64,000 nt of DNA from Bosea sp. ANAM02 (GTDB lineage Bacteria; Pseudomonadota; Alphaproteobacteria; Rhizobiales; Beijerinckiaceae): contig NZ_AP022849.1 of NCBI RefSeq assembly GCF_011764485.1, positions 62,001 to 126,000 on the forward strand, given 5' to 3'. Positions within the stretch are counted from its first letter, which is position 1, and every line of letters starts with the position of its first letter. A model generated the notes under the pieces. It searched no databases and was not told the origin of the DNA. It worked only from the letters and a program-made list of their open reading frames with translations. Position numbers and translations under genes: made by a program. This document shows positions 42,247 to 51,581 of the stretch, one piece after another.

Positions 42247-43308
42247 GTGAGCAAGCCTTCCAACGATGATCGGCAGACGGTCCGCGGAAACGTCCTCTCC
42301 GGCGACCAGATTTCCATCGTCAGAACCGGTCCGATCAAGCTCGGCGCTGACGGCACCGCCCATGCCGAGGTCATCCTGGACCAACCCGTTCCCATCTCCC
42401 TGTCTGCATTGATGCCTGATCCTCAGGACCGGGCCGACCTCCTCAAGGACCTCGCCAGCGTGCTGACGCTGGAGTCCGATCGCTTCGACGATCTGGTCGC
42501 GGCCGGCGGGATGGACCCCGCGATCGCCTTCATCGGCGCTGATCTCGCCAAGAGCGAATTCTGTGGCACGGCCGAGCGCCCGCTCGACCTGCGAAACTGG
42601 AATTTCTCCGGCGCCGATATGACTGGTGCCCTCTTCGAGAACGTCATCGTCGATCGGACGACGAAGTTCGACGGCGCGAAGCTCGAAGGGATCGTCGGGG
42701 CCGACGCAGACCGTGTTTTGGCATTCGTCAACGCCGCTGCGGTCCTTCGAGCGGTTCGGTTGGTGACCACGCCGATAAAGCTGGTCGACACTGGCGTCGA
42801 AGGTGCGGGCGAGCAGCGCTTTCGGTGCCAGCTGCTCCTCGACTGCACTGAACTGTCGCTCTGGTCCGGAGATCAGGTCGAAGTCGTGCTGAGCGGCTCC
42901 GATGGCCGTCGCCAGGAGCTTCCGGCCGGGATCGCCGACTATCTGAGGCAGGAGATCGACGAAGATGACCTCGATGACGAGAAGGTCCTGTCTTTCGAGG
43001 GCGTCAAGCTTCTGACGCCTGGTGATCTGCCGGTGTTGTCGGCATCGTCCTGCGGCGGCCGGCGGCCATCGCGCGAGGTCGCTGAAGCCGTCATCGATGC
43101 CTTCCTCACGGAGACGCTCGGCGAGCTGGATGCGCCCTTCGAGCTCCATGAAGACGGCGGCGAGAACGACGCCCCAAACAAGTGCGGCTGGGCGTTTTGG
43201 GTCCGCTCCGAGGACACCACCTCCTACCTCCATGAGGATCTGGGGATCGAATGGTATGGCACGGGCTACGACCCCGATGACGAGCCCTCCGATGAGCCCT
43301 CGCCCTGA
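42247..43308 (+). CDS. Protein with a short pentapeptide-repeat segment
   Basis: 353 residues, GTG start with GAGGA 8 nt upstream. LDLRNWNFSGADMTGALFEN is two to three turns of pentapeptide repeat near residue 115, too short for a full quadrilateral helix. Strongly acidic C-terminus (DEDDLDDE, DPDDEPSDEPSP). Fourteen bp after the previous gene. Function unknown. Confidence 0.75.
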   Translation: MSKPSNDDRQTVRGNVLSGDQISIVRTGPIKLGADGTAHAEVILDQPVPISLSALMPDPQDRADLLKDLASVLTLESDRFDDLVAAGGMDPAIAFIGADLAKSEFCGTAERPLDLRNWNFSGADMTGALFENVIVDRTTKFDGAKLEGIVGADADRVLAFVNAAAVLRAVRLVTTPIKLVDTGVEGAGEQRFRCQLLLDCTELSLWSGDQVEVVLSGSDGRRQELPAGIADYLRQEIDEDDLDDEKVLSFEGVKLLTPGDLPVLSASSCGGRRPSREVAEAVIDAFLTETLGELDAPFELHEDGGENDAPNKCGWAFWVRSEDTTSYLHEDLGIEWYGTGYDPDDEPSDEPSP

Positions 43309-43416
43309 CTGTCGCAACCCTGTCCACCCGTTTCCTGAATGGGTGACAACGCTTCCGTTCACCCACTGTTCGGCTTCGCTCTGCCGTAATGCGGCATCTT
43401 CTGAAAGGAGCTCTCG

Positions 43417-43734
43417 ATGGCTCGGTTCGCAATCGCTTCCCTGATCGCTCTCGGTGTCAGCCTTGGTACTGCCGCTCACGCCACGGAGGCCCTGGCGCCC
43501 TCCGTCGCTGCCCGGCTCGACAGGCTGCCCGCGGAATTCACGATGTCTGAGGCCAAACGCGAACGACTGATGATTATCCAGGAGAATATGGCGCGGCAGA
43601 ATGCCTATGAGCGCCGCCACGGCTATGGCGGCCGCTATCGCGACGGATACGGCGGAGATTACGGCTATCGCCGCTACGGACCGCCTCCCCCGCCCTACGG
43701 CTACCGCCGGCCATACTACGACGACCGCTGGTAA
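43417..43734 (+). CDS. Exported Gly/Tyr-rich protein
   Basis: 105 residues. Signal peptide MARFAIASLIALGVSLG with cleavage after AHA near residue 22, then a short helix and a Gly/Tyr/Arg/Pro-rich tail (GYGGRYRDGYGG, YGPPPPPYGYRR). Likely a cell-surface or periplasmic protein. GGAG lies 7-10 nt before the ATG. Confidence 0.8.
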   Translation: MARFAIASLIALGVSLGTAAHATEALAPSVAARLDRLPAEFTMSEAKRERLMIIQENMARQNAYERRHGYGGRYRDGYGGDYGYRRYGPPPPPYGYRRPYYDDRW

Positions 43735-43777
43735 GCTGGGCCTCGACGCCTTGGCGCTCGGCTGTCATTGAAGCTTG

Positions 43778-44137
43778 ATGCCGTTCTTCCACGCAACCTT
43801 TCGGAAGCACCTCAACAGCATTCGTCGCCATGGTCTCGGAGCCGATGGCCATGGCACCAACTGGCCAGGCTGTGCCGCCGGCGTCTACCTGGCTGCTCAC
43901 CCGGCGATCTGTGTCTCGGTGATGCTGGAGCATTATCTCGCCTACGGCGATCCGAGCAGCGTTCCGTCGGAGCATCTCGACGAAATCTGTGTGATCGTCG
44001 TCGACGACAGCCGGGTTCGCTCCGATCGCCTTCTCGCGGATCCTCAGACATCCCGCTCAGACAGCTTTGTCTACAGCGGGGTCATCGATATCTCCGGCCT
44101 GCCAGTCCTCGGGGTTGAAGAGGCCTTGGCCGTCTAG
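43778..44137 (+). CDS. Small protein with ADP-ribosyltransferase-like N-terminus
   Basis: 119 residues. PFFHATFRKHLNSIRRHGL resembles the H-x-T...I...GL opening of KptA, Arr and other ART-fold enzymes, and GVYLAAHPAICVSVMLE gives the expected Y/L-A strand and helix. KptA in this window has LFHGTAAASL in the same place. Activity is not shown; a DarT- or RES-like toxin, an RNA-modifying enzyme or an inactive homologue are all possible. Confidence 0.6.
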   Translation: MPFFHATFRKHLNSIRRHGLGADGHGTNWPGCAAGVYLAAHPAICVSVMLEHYLAYGDPSSVPSEHLDEICVIVVDDSRVRSDRLLADPQTSRSDSFVYSGVIDISGLPVLGVEEALAV

Positions 44138-44227
44138 CCGCGTGTCCCGTTGTAACGCCTCCCGTCCTCTAACTGCCGGCGCCCTGTTTCGGGCCCGGAC
44201 TAGTGATGGAAGGACAGGAGCGAGCAG

Positions 44228-44461
44228 ATGGGTTGGATCTCCAAACGGTTCATGCGCAGCCGGGCGAAATGGGGGCGTCCCGTTTCAGCTGAGAAGCGGA
44301 AGGCACCCCTGGTAGCGATCACCTATGTGATCCGGCATCGCGAGGGGCTCTTCGACCACGATTTCGTCAAGCTCCAATGCGGGCACGAGGCAATTGCCTA
44401 TGGCCGGTTGAAGGCGCGGTGCCCTCAGTGTGCCGATGAGGTTGGTCCAGGCTGCGCTTAG
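44228..44461 (+). CDS. Small zinc-ribbon protein
   Basis: 77 residues, AGGAG 9 nt before the ATG. LQCGHEAIAYG and ARCPQCADE supply four cysteine/histidine ligands. The N-terminus is basic. Stop overlaps the 3' end of the convergent kinase-like gene. Confidence 0.65.
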   Translation: MGWISKRFMRSRAKWGRPVSAEKRKAPLVAITYVIRHREGLFDHDFVKLQCGHEAIAYGRLKARCPQCADEVGPGCA

Positions 44462-45714
44462 GGCCGCAGCGAAGCGCGAGGCTCGTCGTCCCACCATTTG
44501 TCGGCGCGCGGCGCGGGCTCGAACGGCAGCAGCGGGATCACCGCCTCCAACGCACCGAGCTCGCTTTCGAGAAAGCCGCGGCCGCAGGGATCGTTGGCGA
44601 TCAGGTTGCCTCGCCTCAGCATCAGGTTCTCGCGCCGATAATCAATCGTCGGCAGGGTTTCCCGCAGGATCTTCGCGTATTCCCGAAAGCGCGGATAGCG
44701 ACGGTCGAGCTTGCCGCTGGGCCCGTCGATGCCGCGAAGCGCGGCGATCGCCTGGTCGACGACCTCGTCGAGCTCGGGGGCATCGCCTTGATCAGGCAGA
44801 GGATCCAGCCGCTCCACAAGCGCAACCGCTCCGCCGTCGTCGGTCAGCAGAACATCGAGGACGACAGGAGTGTGAAGCCCGACGAACGGAGCCAGCGGGC
44901 CGGCGGCCGCGACTAACTGCCGGAAATAGCCGTCAACGCCGTTTCCAGCCCTGATCGTGTCGATGCGCCCGCGGCCATAGACGGCTGCATGATGGCCGGC
45001 GCCAATCTCGTGAAAGCCCTTCGCCTCGATCAGCTTCAGCGCGACCTCAAGATCCCGGGTGTTGCCGATGATGTCGTAGACCGTGTTCGGCATGGCCTCC
45101 CGATCGGCCTGCCGGGCAGCCAGACGAATTGGCTCGAACAGCGCCTTCGCCCTGTCGAGGGCTCGCTTGCCCTTTCCTCGATAGGACATCTCGTGCTGCC
45201 GGGCGCCTGGATAGTGGTGGCGGCTCAGGCTCTGGGCTTCTCGCAGCTTCGTGGCGGCTTCGCATGCTTCTGCATAGCAGGCTTCGTGAGCAGACGACTG
45301 CTGCTTGAGCTTCTCGATCAGATCGACCGTCCCATAGCGGCGCTCGAAGAAGTCGGTGATCTCCAGAGCTGCCGCGTAGTGCGTGCCGCGCTTGGGGCCG
45401 CCGCGCCAACCGGCCCGTTCCCGAGGCCGGCTCGTTGCGATTGGGCGCGCTTTAACTTCGGGGGCAGTCTGCGGTACCGAGGTATCCTGATAGGTGGGAT
45501 CCGGATCGAAAGCCCCAACGAGAAAGGATTGCGCCGCGAGCAGATCGGGGTAGCTGGATCGAGCCGGCAGCGACCGTTCTTTTGCTTCGCCCTCGTCGAG
45601 CCTCAGGGCGACGGTGCCGTCGGGGGATTCGACCAGGCGCGCGATTTCACGACCTTCTGCCAAGGTCAGGACGCGGATATCGCCGCGGCCGTCGTCGTCG
45701 AAGGTAATCTGCAC
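44458..45714 (-). CDS. Protein with kinase-like C-terminal domain
   Basis: 418 residues, GTG start with GGAGACG 5 nt upstream. The C-terminal 200 residues look like a protein-kinase-like fold: HHAAVYGRG as a glycine-loop strand, VALVERLDPLP as the hinge, IDYRRENLMLRRGN as the catalytic loop (Y-R-x-E-N instead of H-x-D-x-x-x-N) and IANDPCGRG for DFG. The missing catalytic Asp suggests a pseudokinase or a divergent enzyme. The N-terminal half is unknown. Ends DEPRASLRP. Confidence 0.6.
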   Translation of the reverse strand: MQITFDDDGRGDIRVLTLAEGREIARLVESPDGTVALRLDEGEAKERSLPARSSYPDLLAAQSFLVGAFDPDPTYQDTSVPQTAPEVKARPIATSRPRERAGWRGGPKRGTHYAAALEITDFFERRYGTVDLIEKLKQQSSAHEACYAEACEAATKLREAQSLSRHHYPGARQHEMSYRGKGKRALDRAKALFEPIRLAARQADREAMPNTVYDIIGNTRDLEVALKLIEAKGFHEIGAGHHAAVYGRGRIDTIRAGNGVDGYFRQLVAAAGPLAPFVGLHTPVVLDVLLTDDGGAVALVERLDPLPDQGDAPELDEVVDQAIAALRGIDGPSGKLDRRYPRFREYAKILRETLPTIDYRRENLMLRRGNLIANDPCGRGFLESELGALEAVIPLLPFEPAPRADKWWDDEPRASLRP

Positions 45715-45797
45715 GTCTCGTCTCCGCTTTGGACCGCGATCATGCGGCGGTCCGCATTAGGAAGCCAGCAAGGGTCCGTGGACGGGGCACGGTGGCG

Positions 45798-46733
45798 TCA
45801 CGGACGCAGCGCTGGCGTCGGCTCGACCTTCCACGGTGTCTCGTCGCCGAACTGGGCGTCGATCTCCACGAAGGAAGCCTCCGAGCGGAGCTCACCTCCC
45901 ATCATGAAGGGGACGGTCGGCTTGAACCTTGCATCGATCTTCAGGTCCGTATCAAACACGGGGTAGAGCTTGACCTCGTCACCCCAGTGGTTCGTCACCT
46001 TCGAGGTCAGCCTGGTCAGCAGCTTTGCCGGGTCGTCGAAATCACTCGGTGCGCGGCGCACGCCGAAGAGGGAAGGCCTGGCAAACTCGTTCTTCGATGA
46101 CGGCGCCTTCATGGGAAGCGTCGCGATCAGATGGTCGATCGTCTCGCGGGTGAGCCAGAGCTTGCCGAGATGGGCGTATCCGATGAGGCCCTGGCCCCGA
46201 AGGCGGGAACTCGAATTGGGATCGCCGGTCAGCGTGATGAGGATCGGCTCGCCCGGCATTCGCCAGCGATTTTCCGGGTCAGGCTTCTCCAGCCAGGCCG
46301 GAGCGCTGCTGCGGATCGTGTAGCCGACATCGTCGTCCCACATGTTCTGCCAGTCCGTCGCCTGGACAGAGGCCGCCTTGATTCCCAGCGAGGAGAAGAT
46401 CGCCTTGATCCGCGGATAGAGGATCTCTGGATTCACCGGCTCGTGCAGCTCATAAGTCTCTTCGTCTCGGGTATCCTCATACTCGCGGTAACGGAGATGG
46501 TTCTTTCCGGAGATCACGAGGTGCCACTCGATCTCGCCATTCGCGACCGCGCGGAGCGAGAACCCGGTAGAGCCCATCACATTTGACGGAAGCCAGCCTC
46601 TCATCTCCGCCCCGTTGAGGTCGGAAGTGCGGACCAGACCATCGGCGTCGAGAGCGACGCGTAGAGCCGCGAGCGTGCGCAGAGCGTTGACCACGGCGAG
46701 GCCCTCAGAGAGCCGTCGTGGGCTGCAGCCCAT
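45798..46733 (-). CDS. Unknown 311-residue protein with a disputed start
   Basis: Soluble mixed-fold protein with no recognised family; ends VEPTPALRP. The ATG at 46733 has no ribosome site. A perfect AGGAG sits 7 nt before a different ATG at 46746, which opens a 13-codon frame ending CTC TGA; a +1 shift there would lead straight into this protein at EGLAVVNAL. The real N-terminus may therefore be 46733, GTG 46691, or a frameshift product from 46746. Confidence 0.75.
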   Translation of the reverse strand: MGCSPRRLSEGLAVVNALRTLAALRVALDADGLVRTSDLNGAEMRGWLPSNVMGSTGFSLRAVANGEIEWHLVISGKNHLRYREYEDTRDEETYELHEPVNPEILYPRIKAIFSSLGIKAASVQATDWQNMWDDDVGYTIRSSAPAWLEKPDPENRWRMPGEPILITLTGDPNSSSRLRGQGLIGYAHLGKLWLTRETIDHLIATLPMKAPSSKNEFARPSLFGVRRAPSDFDDPAKLLTRLTSKVTNHWGDEVKLYPVFDTDLKIDARFKPTVPFMMGGELRSEASFVEIDAQFGDETPWKVEPTPALRP

Positions 46734-46746
46734 TGTCGAGATTCAT
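46705..46746 (-). CDS. Possible 13-codon leader frame with strong ribosome site
   Basis: ATG AAT CTC GAC ... GCT CTC TGA, peptide MNLDNGLQPTTAL, overlapping the start of the 311-residue gene in another frame. AGGAG at 46754-46758 is ideally placed. Either a leader peptide, the first part of a +1 frameshifted gene, or a recent indel. Confidence 0.45.
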   Translation of the reverse strand: MNLDNGLQPTTAL

Positions 46747-46817
46747 GGATCAACTCCTGTTCGCTGACGCGATGCTGGGAGCTGATCCTGAAAGTCACAA
46801 CGCGTCGGCGGCTGCCG

Positions 46818-47384
46818 CTACACGATCCGGGCGTAGCGATAGTTGCCCGCGCAGGGTTGTCCGTCCGACCCCTTATGCTTCTTGGGAAAGCGCATGCTTG
46901 GATCAGTTTGCTCTCTCCCCGCTTCGAGCAATCGACCGTCCGAGATATGTCCGCAGACTGCGCAGGCATAGCGCTTTCGAGAGCTGGGTTCGTTCTGCTG
47001 CAGGCTGGCGAGACCACGCTCGATCAGCTGCAGCACAACCTGCTTTTCGGTTGGCCCGGTAGGGTCCGAAGACCGCAGCGCTTCGACCGCTTCAACGACG
47101 GCCGGCGGGGCGAGACAGCTCAGTGTGCGAGGCTTCGATACCGCGGGCGATGCGGGAGTGGGCTTTCTTCGACCAGCGGTCGCTACGCTGGGACCGTTCT
47201 CAGCCAAATAGCGGGCCGTGGCCACCATCCAGGCTGGCGGGCTCTTTGTCGCGGATTGGCCGACATAGCGCGCAAGCGTGTTTAGATGAACGGCGTGACC
47301 GCGGAGTAGAAGCTCCTGATGGAAGATGGCGATATCGATTTTTGCCGTTTCCAAGAGGGTTGTGAGTTCAGACGGTGCATCCAA
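46818..47384 (-). CDS. Unknown protein with C-terminal zinc-binding segment
   Basis: 188 residues from a TTG at 47384; the start is uncertain. YACAVCGHISDGR near residue 140 and GQPCAGNYRYARIV at the end supply Cys/His ligands for one zinc. A Pro/Ala/Thr-rich linker lies mid-protein. No family recognised. Confidence 0.6.
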   Translation of the reverse strand: MDAPSELTTLLETAKIDIAIFHQELLLRGHAVHLNTLARYVGQSATKSPPAWMVATARYLAENGPSVATAGRRKPTPASPAVSKPRTLSCLAPPAVVEAVEALRSSDPTGPTEKQVVLQLIERGLASLQQNEPSSRKRYACAVCGHISDGRLLEAGREQTDPSMRFPKKHKGSDGQPCAGNYRYARIV

Positions 47385-47461
47385 GAGACGAATTCCAGCT
47401 GGATCGGAGAAGCGATACGCTGGCCAGGTTTACAGAGTGGAAACCGGGAGACCAGCGAAGC

Positions 47462-48079
47462 ATGGGCAGCTCACTACTTCGCGTCGCCTACGCCTTCTGG
47501 GTTCTGGCGACGCCACACTTGTTTTCACCGTCAGCAGCAGAAGCGCAGGAGCGAACGCGGATCGACTTCGACGCTGTGCCCACCATCCACTTTCCCGCCG
47601 GCAGTCGCGTCGTCTCCGCCTACCCGGCTTTCGAAGACTATGCTCACATGCTCTTCGATCTCTGCGATGCGCTGAAACTTTCCAGCAAGGAATGCTCGAT
47701 CTTCCCGATGAACGCGAAGCTCGGAGGCAACGCTCTGGCGACGCTCGTCGATGGCAACCGGATCATCGTCTATGATCGCGAGCTCTCTGGTCAGGTTGGC
47801 TACGACGGTGCGGAGATGATCATCGCCCATGAGCTTGGGCATCATCGCTGTGGCCATCTCGGAAAGGCGGCCGACACCACGCACGAGCTCCAGGCAGACG
47901 CCTTCGCCGGCGCGGCAGCTCGTCTTCGCGGGAAGACTCTGAAGGATGCCCTCTCAGCTGTCCCTCTGTTCTCGAAACGACCCGGGCGGACCCATCCATC
48001 CAGCGCTGCCCGTGTTGCGGCGATCACCGCGGGCTGGAACAATCCAGAGGCTGGACGTGCTTGCCGGTTGCCAGACTAG
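47462..48079 (+). CDS. Exported M48-like zinc metallopeptidase
   Basis: 205 residues. Hydrophobic N-terminus (AYAFWVLATPHLFS) with cleavage near AEA, residue 27, then IIAHELGHHRCGHLGK near residue 145 and HELQADAFAGAAA, the HExxH plus downstream ExxxD arrangement of M48-type peptidases. Acts in the periplasm or outside. Start ATG 47462 puts the signal peptide first. Confidence 0.82.
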   Translation: MGSSLLRVAYAFWVLATPHLFSPSAAEAQERTRIDFDAVPTIHFPAGSRVVSAYPAFEDYAHMLFDLCDALKLSSKECSIFPMNAKLGGNALATLVDGNRIIVYDRELSGQVGYDGAEMIIAHELGHHRCGHLGKAADTTHELQADAFAGAAARLRGKTLKDALSAVPLFSKRPGRTHPSSAARVAAITAGWNNPEAGRACRLPD

Positions 48080-48150
48080 AGGTGCCAAAACGCGGCCTTG
48101 TCGTAGGCAAGCCGATCCGGAAGAGTCCTTGCAGATCTGCGAGGCCTTCC

Positions 48151-48465
48151 ATGACCCATACCGATTCCGATCCGGACTTCATTGAATTCAAGTTCGGCAC
48201 CTTCGAGAACGCGACGGCGGCCGAGAAAGCCTTTCCTCTGACCTTCGTGTCGCTCGGCTCCTCGATCGCCCTGCGAGCTGGCGTCGTCGACGATATGGGC
48301 GACGGGATCCGTGAGCGCCTTCGGGGCCTGGGCCTGGAATGGACCGAAGCTCCTTCCTCGCTGACCGAGGAGGACATGTGGCCGAGCGAGCCCAGTGATT
48401 CCGACGACGAGGATGACGACCTCGACGAGGATCTCAAGGAGGCTCCGAGCGCCTTCTCGCCCTGA
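48151..48465 (+). CDS. Small acidic protein
   Basis: 104 residues, MTHTDSDPDFIEFKFGT start, ending in an Asp/Glu run (SDDEDDDLDEDLKEAP) and then SAFSP. No family recognised; acidic tails of this kind occur in DNA mimics and chaperone-like proteins, but nothing else supports such a role. Confidence 0.7.
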   Translation: MTHTDSDPDFIEFKFGTFENATAAEKAFPLTFVSLGSSIALRAGVVDDMGDGIRERLRGLGLEWTEAPSSLTEEDMWPSEPSDSDDEDDDLDEDLKEAPSAFSP

Positions 48466-48506
48466 TCCCTGGATCGCGCACTAACCCTTGAAGCTCGGCG
48501 GAACCC

Positions 48507-50870
48507 ATGATCCCAGTCGACTGCCCTGATTATCGCCCCGACTCCAGGATGCCGTTTGGCACACCGGAAAAGCGCAATGCTTACCGTGAGGCGGTGCGAA
48601 ATCACGACTGGGTGAGGCTTGACGCGATGTCTATCCGCACGGATGCACGCCGGTTCTTGAAAGAGGAGGCCAACCCAAACCTTCAGCGCAGCAAAGCGAC
48701 CGGGAAAGTCGGCGTTCGGCTCACCGAAGAATGGCGTGTCCCGTTCATCAAGGGGATCGATCAGCGACTTGAGTTCTTGGCGAAGGGCCAGGAGCTCGCA
48801 AGGGCGCAAGGCTATGAAGAGGTATACTCAGAACGAACTGGCTCCTTGACCGTCTGGGAAGTCCCTCTTCCGTGCACGTCCGGTGGGCATTTCGACGTCG
48901 TGTTCAATCAGAAGGGAACAGAGGTCTATTGGTTCGGCCACCTTCCCGGATACGAATCCTTGTATCGCAGCCGATACCACGCAATTTCGTTCGACGCCCG
49001 CGGCCATGTCGTCGATATTTCACCGTCCATCTTGCACGATCATATGGGAGTAGCCCGCGGCGAAGCCGGACTCACAAACTATGTCCAGAGCCTCTCCAAA
49101 ATGATGGAGAGCTACGTCGCGGAACACCTCGATTCCTTCAGCCGGGTTGCAGAGGCCAGGATCGGCCGCGAGATCAAGGCGCTGCAGGTTGCCAGGAAGG
49201 CACTCGCCGCCGGCGTGCTTGAGATGAAGATGCCTCCGTGGCTCCACGCGGAGATATCGCGTCTCTATCGCTCAGAAAAGAAGAGCCAGCCCTTGGCTTC
49301 GAATTGCGGCATGGTTTCACACATCGCCTTCAATCGCAGTGCGTTGCACATCCGAACCCGATCTGGATACGAATTCAAAATTAAGGGAGAGGCCACGTTG
49401 CTCGATCACGGGCGTTCCGAGGCGTTTTGGCCTGAGCCTGACGATTGGGCCGCAATCGGAGAGGCCCGGCACGATCAGATCCAGAAGGTGGGGCTGGCGT
49501 CCAACGGGTCGTTCGAGATCGAATTCGGTTCCGGCGTTAGGGTGGTAGCCGAAGGCTTGGAGATCGTAGCCAAGCCCGCTGACCCGAAGGCGGACGCCTG
49601 GGCGAAGACGGTCGAGCGGATGGCGCTCGGTTTTGAGGCCATGGCGACCCACATCCGCCCGGTCTCTGACGGTGAACTTGATGGTTTCGAGTTTTGGATC
49701 AGTTCTTCTCAGATTGAGGGCCGTAGGCGTTTAACATCGGGTCCAGCTGAGCAGCTTGGGTTCCGATTGCTTACGGCTGAAGGCGGTAGTCTCAAAATGG
49801 TTAGGCTGCCTTGGACTGCGCCTGGTTCCTCTGACGCCGTCAAACGGGACCAGAGCAGCTTTCTCGGCACAGCGCTTCGAATGGCAGGTCTTCTAGAAGA
49901 TAAGTTCCCGAAACGAACTCTCGAACGAGAGTATATTCGCACAACGCTTTCGCGCCTCGATGGAGACGCGCTGAGCCTGTTGAAGGCTGTGCGGTCCTAC
50001 GACACACCCGCTTACAATATCGCGCGCTCCCTTCCAGCTGATGCGCCTTTTCGCGCAGCGGTGGAGAAATCACCTATGCTTGGAGCGATTCTGACCCACC
50101 GCGCCCATGCAGAAATGAACGGTGGCGCGTACCTGAATGATCCGACGCTGTCCGATGATCCAATTGGCGCGTTCGCTCAACAGGCTGCCGACTTCGCGGG
50201 CCACAAGTGGCCGGGCCTTGAATTCGACACCCGCCGCGCTCGCGCGGTCATCGAAGCGATTGGAAATGTCGTGGTTCTCTACGACCTTGGCTTGCTGCCC
50301 TGGCATGTGGCGTTTCTTACATATGCCCCGGATGCGGCATTGCCGAAGACGCCCGAGCAGATGAAGGCCGCTATGGGATTCATCGAAGCCGCAACATTCA
50401 TTTTCGACGAGGGCTTTATCGCGCCAGGTGATTTTTACCGCGAGCTTTCGGAGAACGGGAATGACTGGGGAATTTACGACGAAAACGGCCAAAGCGCGCT
50501 CTGGGTAAAGAGTCTTCCAAACGAGATCGGGAACTGCGTCGCATCGCAATTCCTTTCCGAAAATGGGATCGAGCCGGAAGCGGATCACAACGAGGATTGG
50601 GGGGTTGGTCGCGAAATTTATGCGTCGATCGGCGCCGGCAAAGGCTTCCTTGAGGCGCTCGAACTGAGAAACAAGTGGGATGATGATCTCGACGCTGCGA
50701 TCCCGGATCGATACTCAGTCCTCCGCGAGAAGCTATTGCCCGAGTGGGCCGCCGAGTTGGAAGTGACTGCGCTTCTCGCCCGGTACGGTTTTTCGCGCGA
50801 TGATGGTCGAGACGGTCCCGGGTTTGTTCGGCCTGGTGTCGAACAAGCTTCCCGATCTCCTGGGTGGTAA
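48507..50870 (+). CDS. Large protein of unknown function
   Basis: 787 residues, no recognised domain. Soluble, mixed fold; Trp/Phe-rich segments in the middle (AFWPEPDDW, FEFWISSSQI) and a C-terminal helical third with FIEAATFIFDEGF. Visibly less GC-rich than its neighbours, with more A/T-ending codons, suggesting a different origin. Starts 41 bp after the acidic protein gene. Confidence 0.82.
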   Translation: MIPVDCPDYRPDSRMPFGTPEKRNAYREAVRNHDWVRLDAMSIRTDARRFLKEEANPNLQRSKATGKVGVRLTEEWRVPFIKGIDQRLEFLAKGQELARAQGYEEVYSERTGSLTVWEVPLPCTSGGHFDVVFNQKGTEVYWFGHLPGYESLYRSRYHAISFDARGHVVDISPSILHDHMGVARGEAGLTNYVQSLSKMMESYVAEHLDSFSRVAEARIGREIKALQVARKALAAGVLEMKMPPWLHAEISRLYRSEKKSQPLASNCGMVSHIAFNRSALHIRTRSGYEFKIKGEATLLDHGRSEAFWPEPDDWAAIGEARHDQIQKVGLASNGSFEIEFGSGVRVVAEGLEIVAKPADPKADAWAKTVERMALGFEAMATHIRPVSDGELDGFEFWISSSQIEGRRRLTSGPAEQLGFRLLTAEGGSLKMVRLPWTAPGSSDAVKRDQSSFLGTALRMAGLLEDKFPKRTLEREYIRTTLSRLDGDALSLLKAVRSYDTPAYNIARSLPADAPFRAAVEKSPMLGAILTHRAHAEMNGGAYLNDPTLSDDPIGAFAQQAADFAGHKWPGLEFDTRRARAVIEAIGNVVVLYDLGLLPWHVAFLTYAPDAALPKTPEQMKAAMGFIEAATFIFDEGFIAPGDFYRELSENGNDWGIYDENGQSALWVKSLPNEIGNCVASQFLSENGIEPEADHNEDWGVGREIYASIGAGKGFLEALELRNKWDDDLDAAIPDRYSVLREKLLPEWAAELEVTALLARYGFSRDDGRDGPGFVRPGVEQASRSPGW

Positions 50871-50971
50871 CGAACCTTGTGGTGGACGAGCCGATCCGCT
50901 CGTCGACCCGCACACTTGTTCCTTGCCTCCGAAATAAAGCACGATCACCTAGCAATTCCTGCGAGGGCGCC

Positions 50972-51355
50972 ATGACCGATCATCACTACACCGTCGTTGG
51001 CCGCTGGCCCTTTCCCCCCGAGATGCCGGGGCATGATCGATCCGAGCCCGCGACGCCGGAAGACGCCGAGAAAATACGACTGCTGTCGCGTCCTCATGTT
51101 TCCAATCGAGCCGAGCTCGACGAGGAGGTCAGCATCAACCTGGTGATGCGGGATTGCGGCCGCTGGCGTCCGAACACTGCGCGTTGGGAAAGCTTCGATT
51201 GGAAGGTGCCCGGCGACAAGCTTTACGCCGCGATGAAGGCAGACCGGGCCGAACATGCCAAGCGTGTTGCTGACCTGAAGAGCGGTCTCGCGAAGCTCTC
51301 GCCGGACGAGCTTGAAGCCCTCGAATACCATGGCTTCCAGCGCCCCGGAATGTGA
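50972..51355 (+). CDS. Unknown 127-residue protein
   Basis: MTDHHYTVVGRWPFPPE start, GAGGGC 5 nt upstream. Helical C-terminus; ends HGFQRPGM, the same RPGM end as the 17747 gene product. No family recognised. Confidence 0.75.
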   Translation: MTDHHYTVVGRWPFPPEMPGHDRSEPATPEDAEKIRLLSRPHVSNRAELDEEVSINLVMRDCGRWRPNTARWESFDWKVPGDKLYAAMKADRAEHAKRVADLKSGLAKLSPDELEALEYHGFQRPGM

Positions 51356-51581
51356 CGAGCATCGGTAGGCATGTTCCTCGGCGACTTCAGCCGTGTCGAT
51401 CGCCTCCAGTCTATCGAGATCCGTGAGCGCGGCTAGGCCTGCGGTCATGGACGGCCTGTCGGCGCTGAAGCCGGGCCACTGCCTTCGCTAAGGTCACTGT
51501 GCCCGTACAAATTAGATTGTCATCCCCTCGAAGCAGCCGTCAACTCTTGAAAGCACCAATGAAGTGCTTTATATCTCAGAC

